DNA of 14,313 bases from an uncultured Christensenella sp. (GTDB lineage: Bacteria; Bacillota; Clostridia; Christensenellales; Borkfalkiaceae), in assembly GCA_905212395.1 (NCBI GenBank), contig CAJMEI010000007.1, positions 1 to 14,313 on the forward strand, given 5' to 3'. This document shows, piece by piece, positions 14,267-14,313 of the stretch. The position numbers were made by a program, and so were the translations under genes. Under the pieces are notes generated by a model that did no database searches, had not been told where the DNA came from, and saw only the letters and a program-made list of their open reading frames with translations. Each line of letters opens with the position of its first letter. Within the stretch, counting starts at the first letter, position 1.

Positions 14267-14313
14267 TTTTGCTCCTTATTTTTATATTGATAAAAATATT
14301 TTTTAATTATTTT

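Noticed and set aside
14267..14313. Promoter for the LeuA-like gene
   Set aside because: The 47 bp are AT-rich with TATAAA-like words but no paired -35 at proper spacing; the true promoter may lie beyond the window.

Overview
The window reads as chromosomal DNA of an anaerobic, AT-rich Bacillota (Clostridia-type) bacterium, possibly an uncultured gut lineage. The support is the ferredoxin-dependent 2-oxoacid chemistry, strong AGGAGG-type ribosome binding sites, sigma-A-type promoters and TGA used as a normal stop. This placement is inference; the window holds no rRNA, tRNA or marker gene. Every convincing gene lies on the minus strand, so transcription runs from high to low coordinates. There is no sign of an insertion sequence, phage, CRISPR array or frameshift.

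Region 1 (14266 to 9569) is a tight three-gene unit: a LeuA-like protein of the DRE-TIM family with degenerate catalytic motifs; an 837-residue fusion of a xylose-isomerase-type TIM barrel with an AMP-forming acyl-CoA synthetase; and an amidohydrolase-2 protein. I cannot name its pathway. It is followed by an imperfect hairpin (9512-9547) and about 200 bp with nothing I can identify.

Region 2 (9310 to 7570) is the most interesting part. A near-consensus promoter (9281-9310) is followed by a 20-codon ORF (9212-9274) in which 8 codons are Tyr and 2 are Phe, including two runs of three Tyr. Next come nested inverted repeats, then an intrinsic terminator (9127-9153) ending just before the Shine-Dalgarno sequence of a sodium:solute symporter gene. 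This is the architecture of a tyrosine-responsive transcription attenuator.

Region 3 (7589 to 130) is a seven-gene operon with its own excellent internal promoter (7561-7589): phenylacetate-CoA ligase 1, indolepyruvate:ferredoxin oxidoreductase alpha and beta (iorA, iorB), phenylacetate-CoA ligase 2, a tandem-ACT protein, a second amidohydrolase-2 protein and a class I/II aminotransferase, closed by a perfect-palindrome terminator (57-82).

Together, the aminotransferase, IorAB and the aryl-CoA ligases link aromatic amino acids to arylpyruvates, arylacetyl-CoAs and arylacetates. The AMP-forming ligases cost ATP. A Tyr attenuator would raise symporter expression, and read-through into the operon, when tyrosine is scarce. 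The inferred role is therefore salvage: import of tyrosine or an arylacetate, activation, reductive carboxylation and transamination back to an aromatic amino acid. The reverse, catabolic direction cannot be excluded from sequence.
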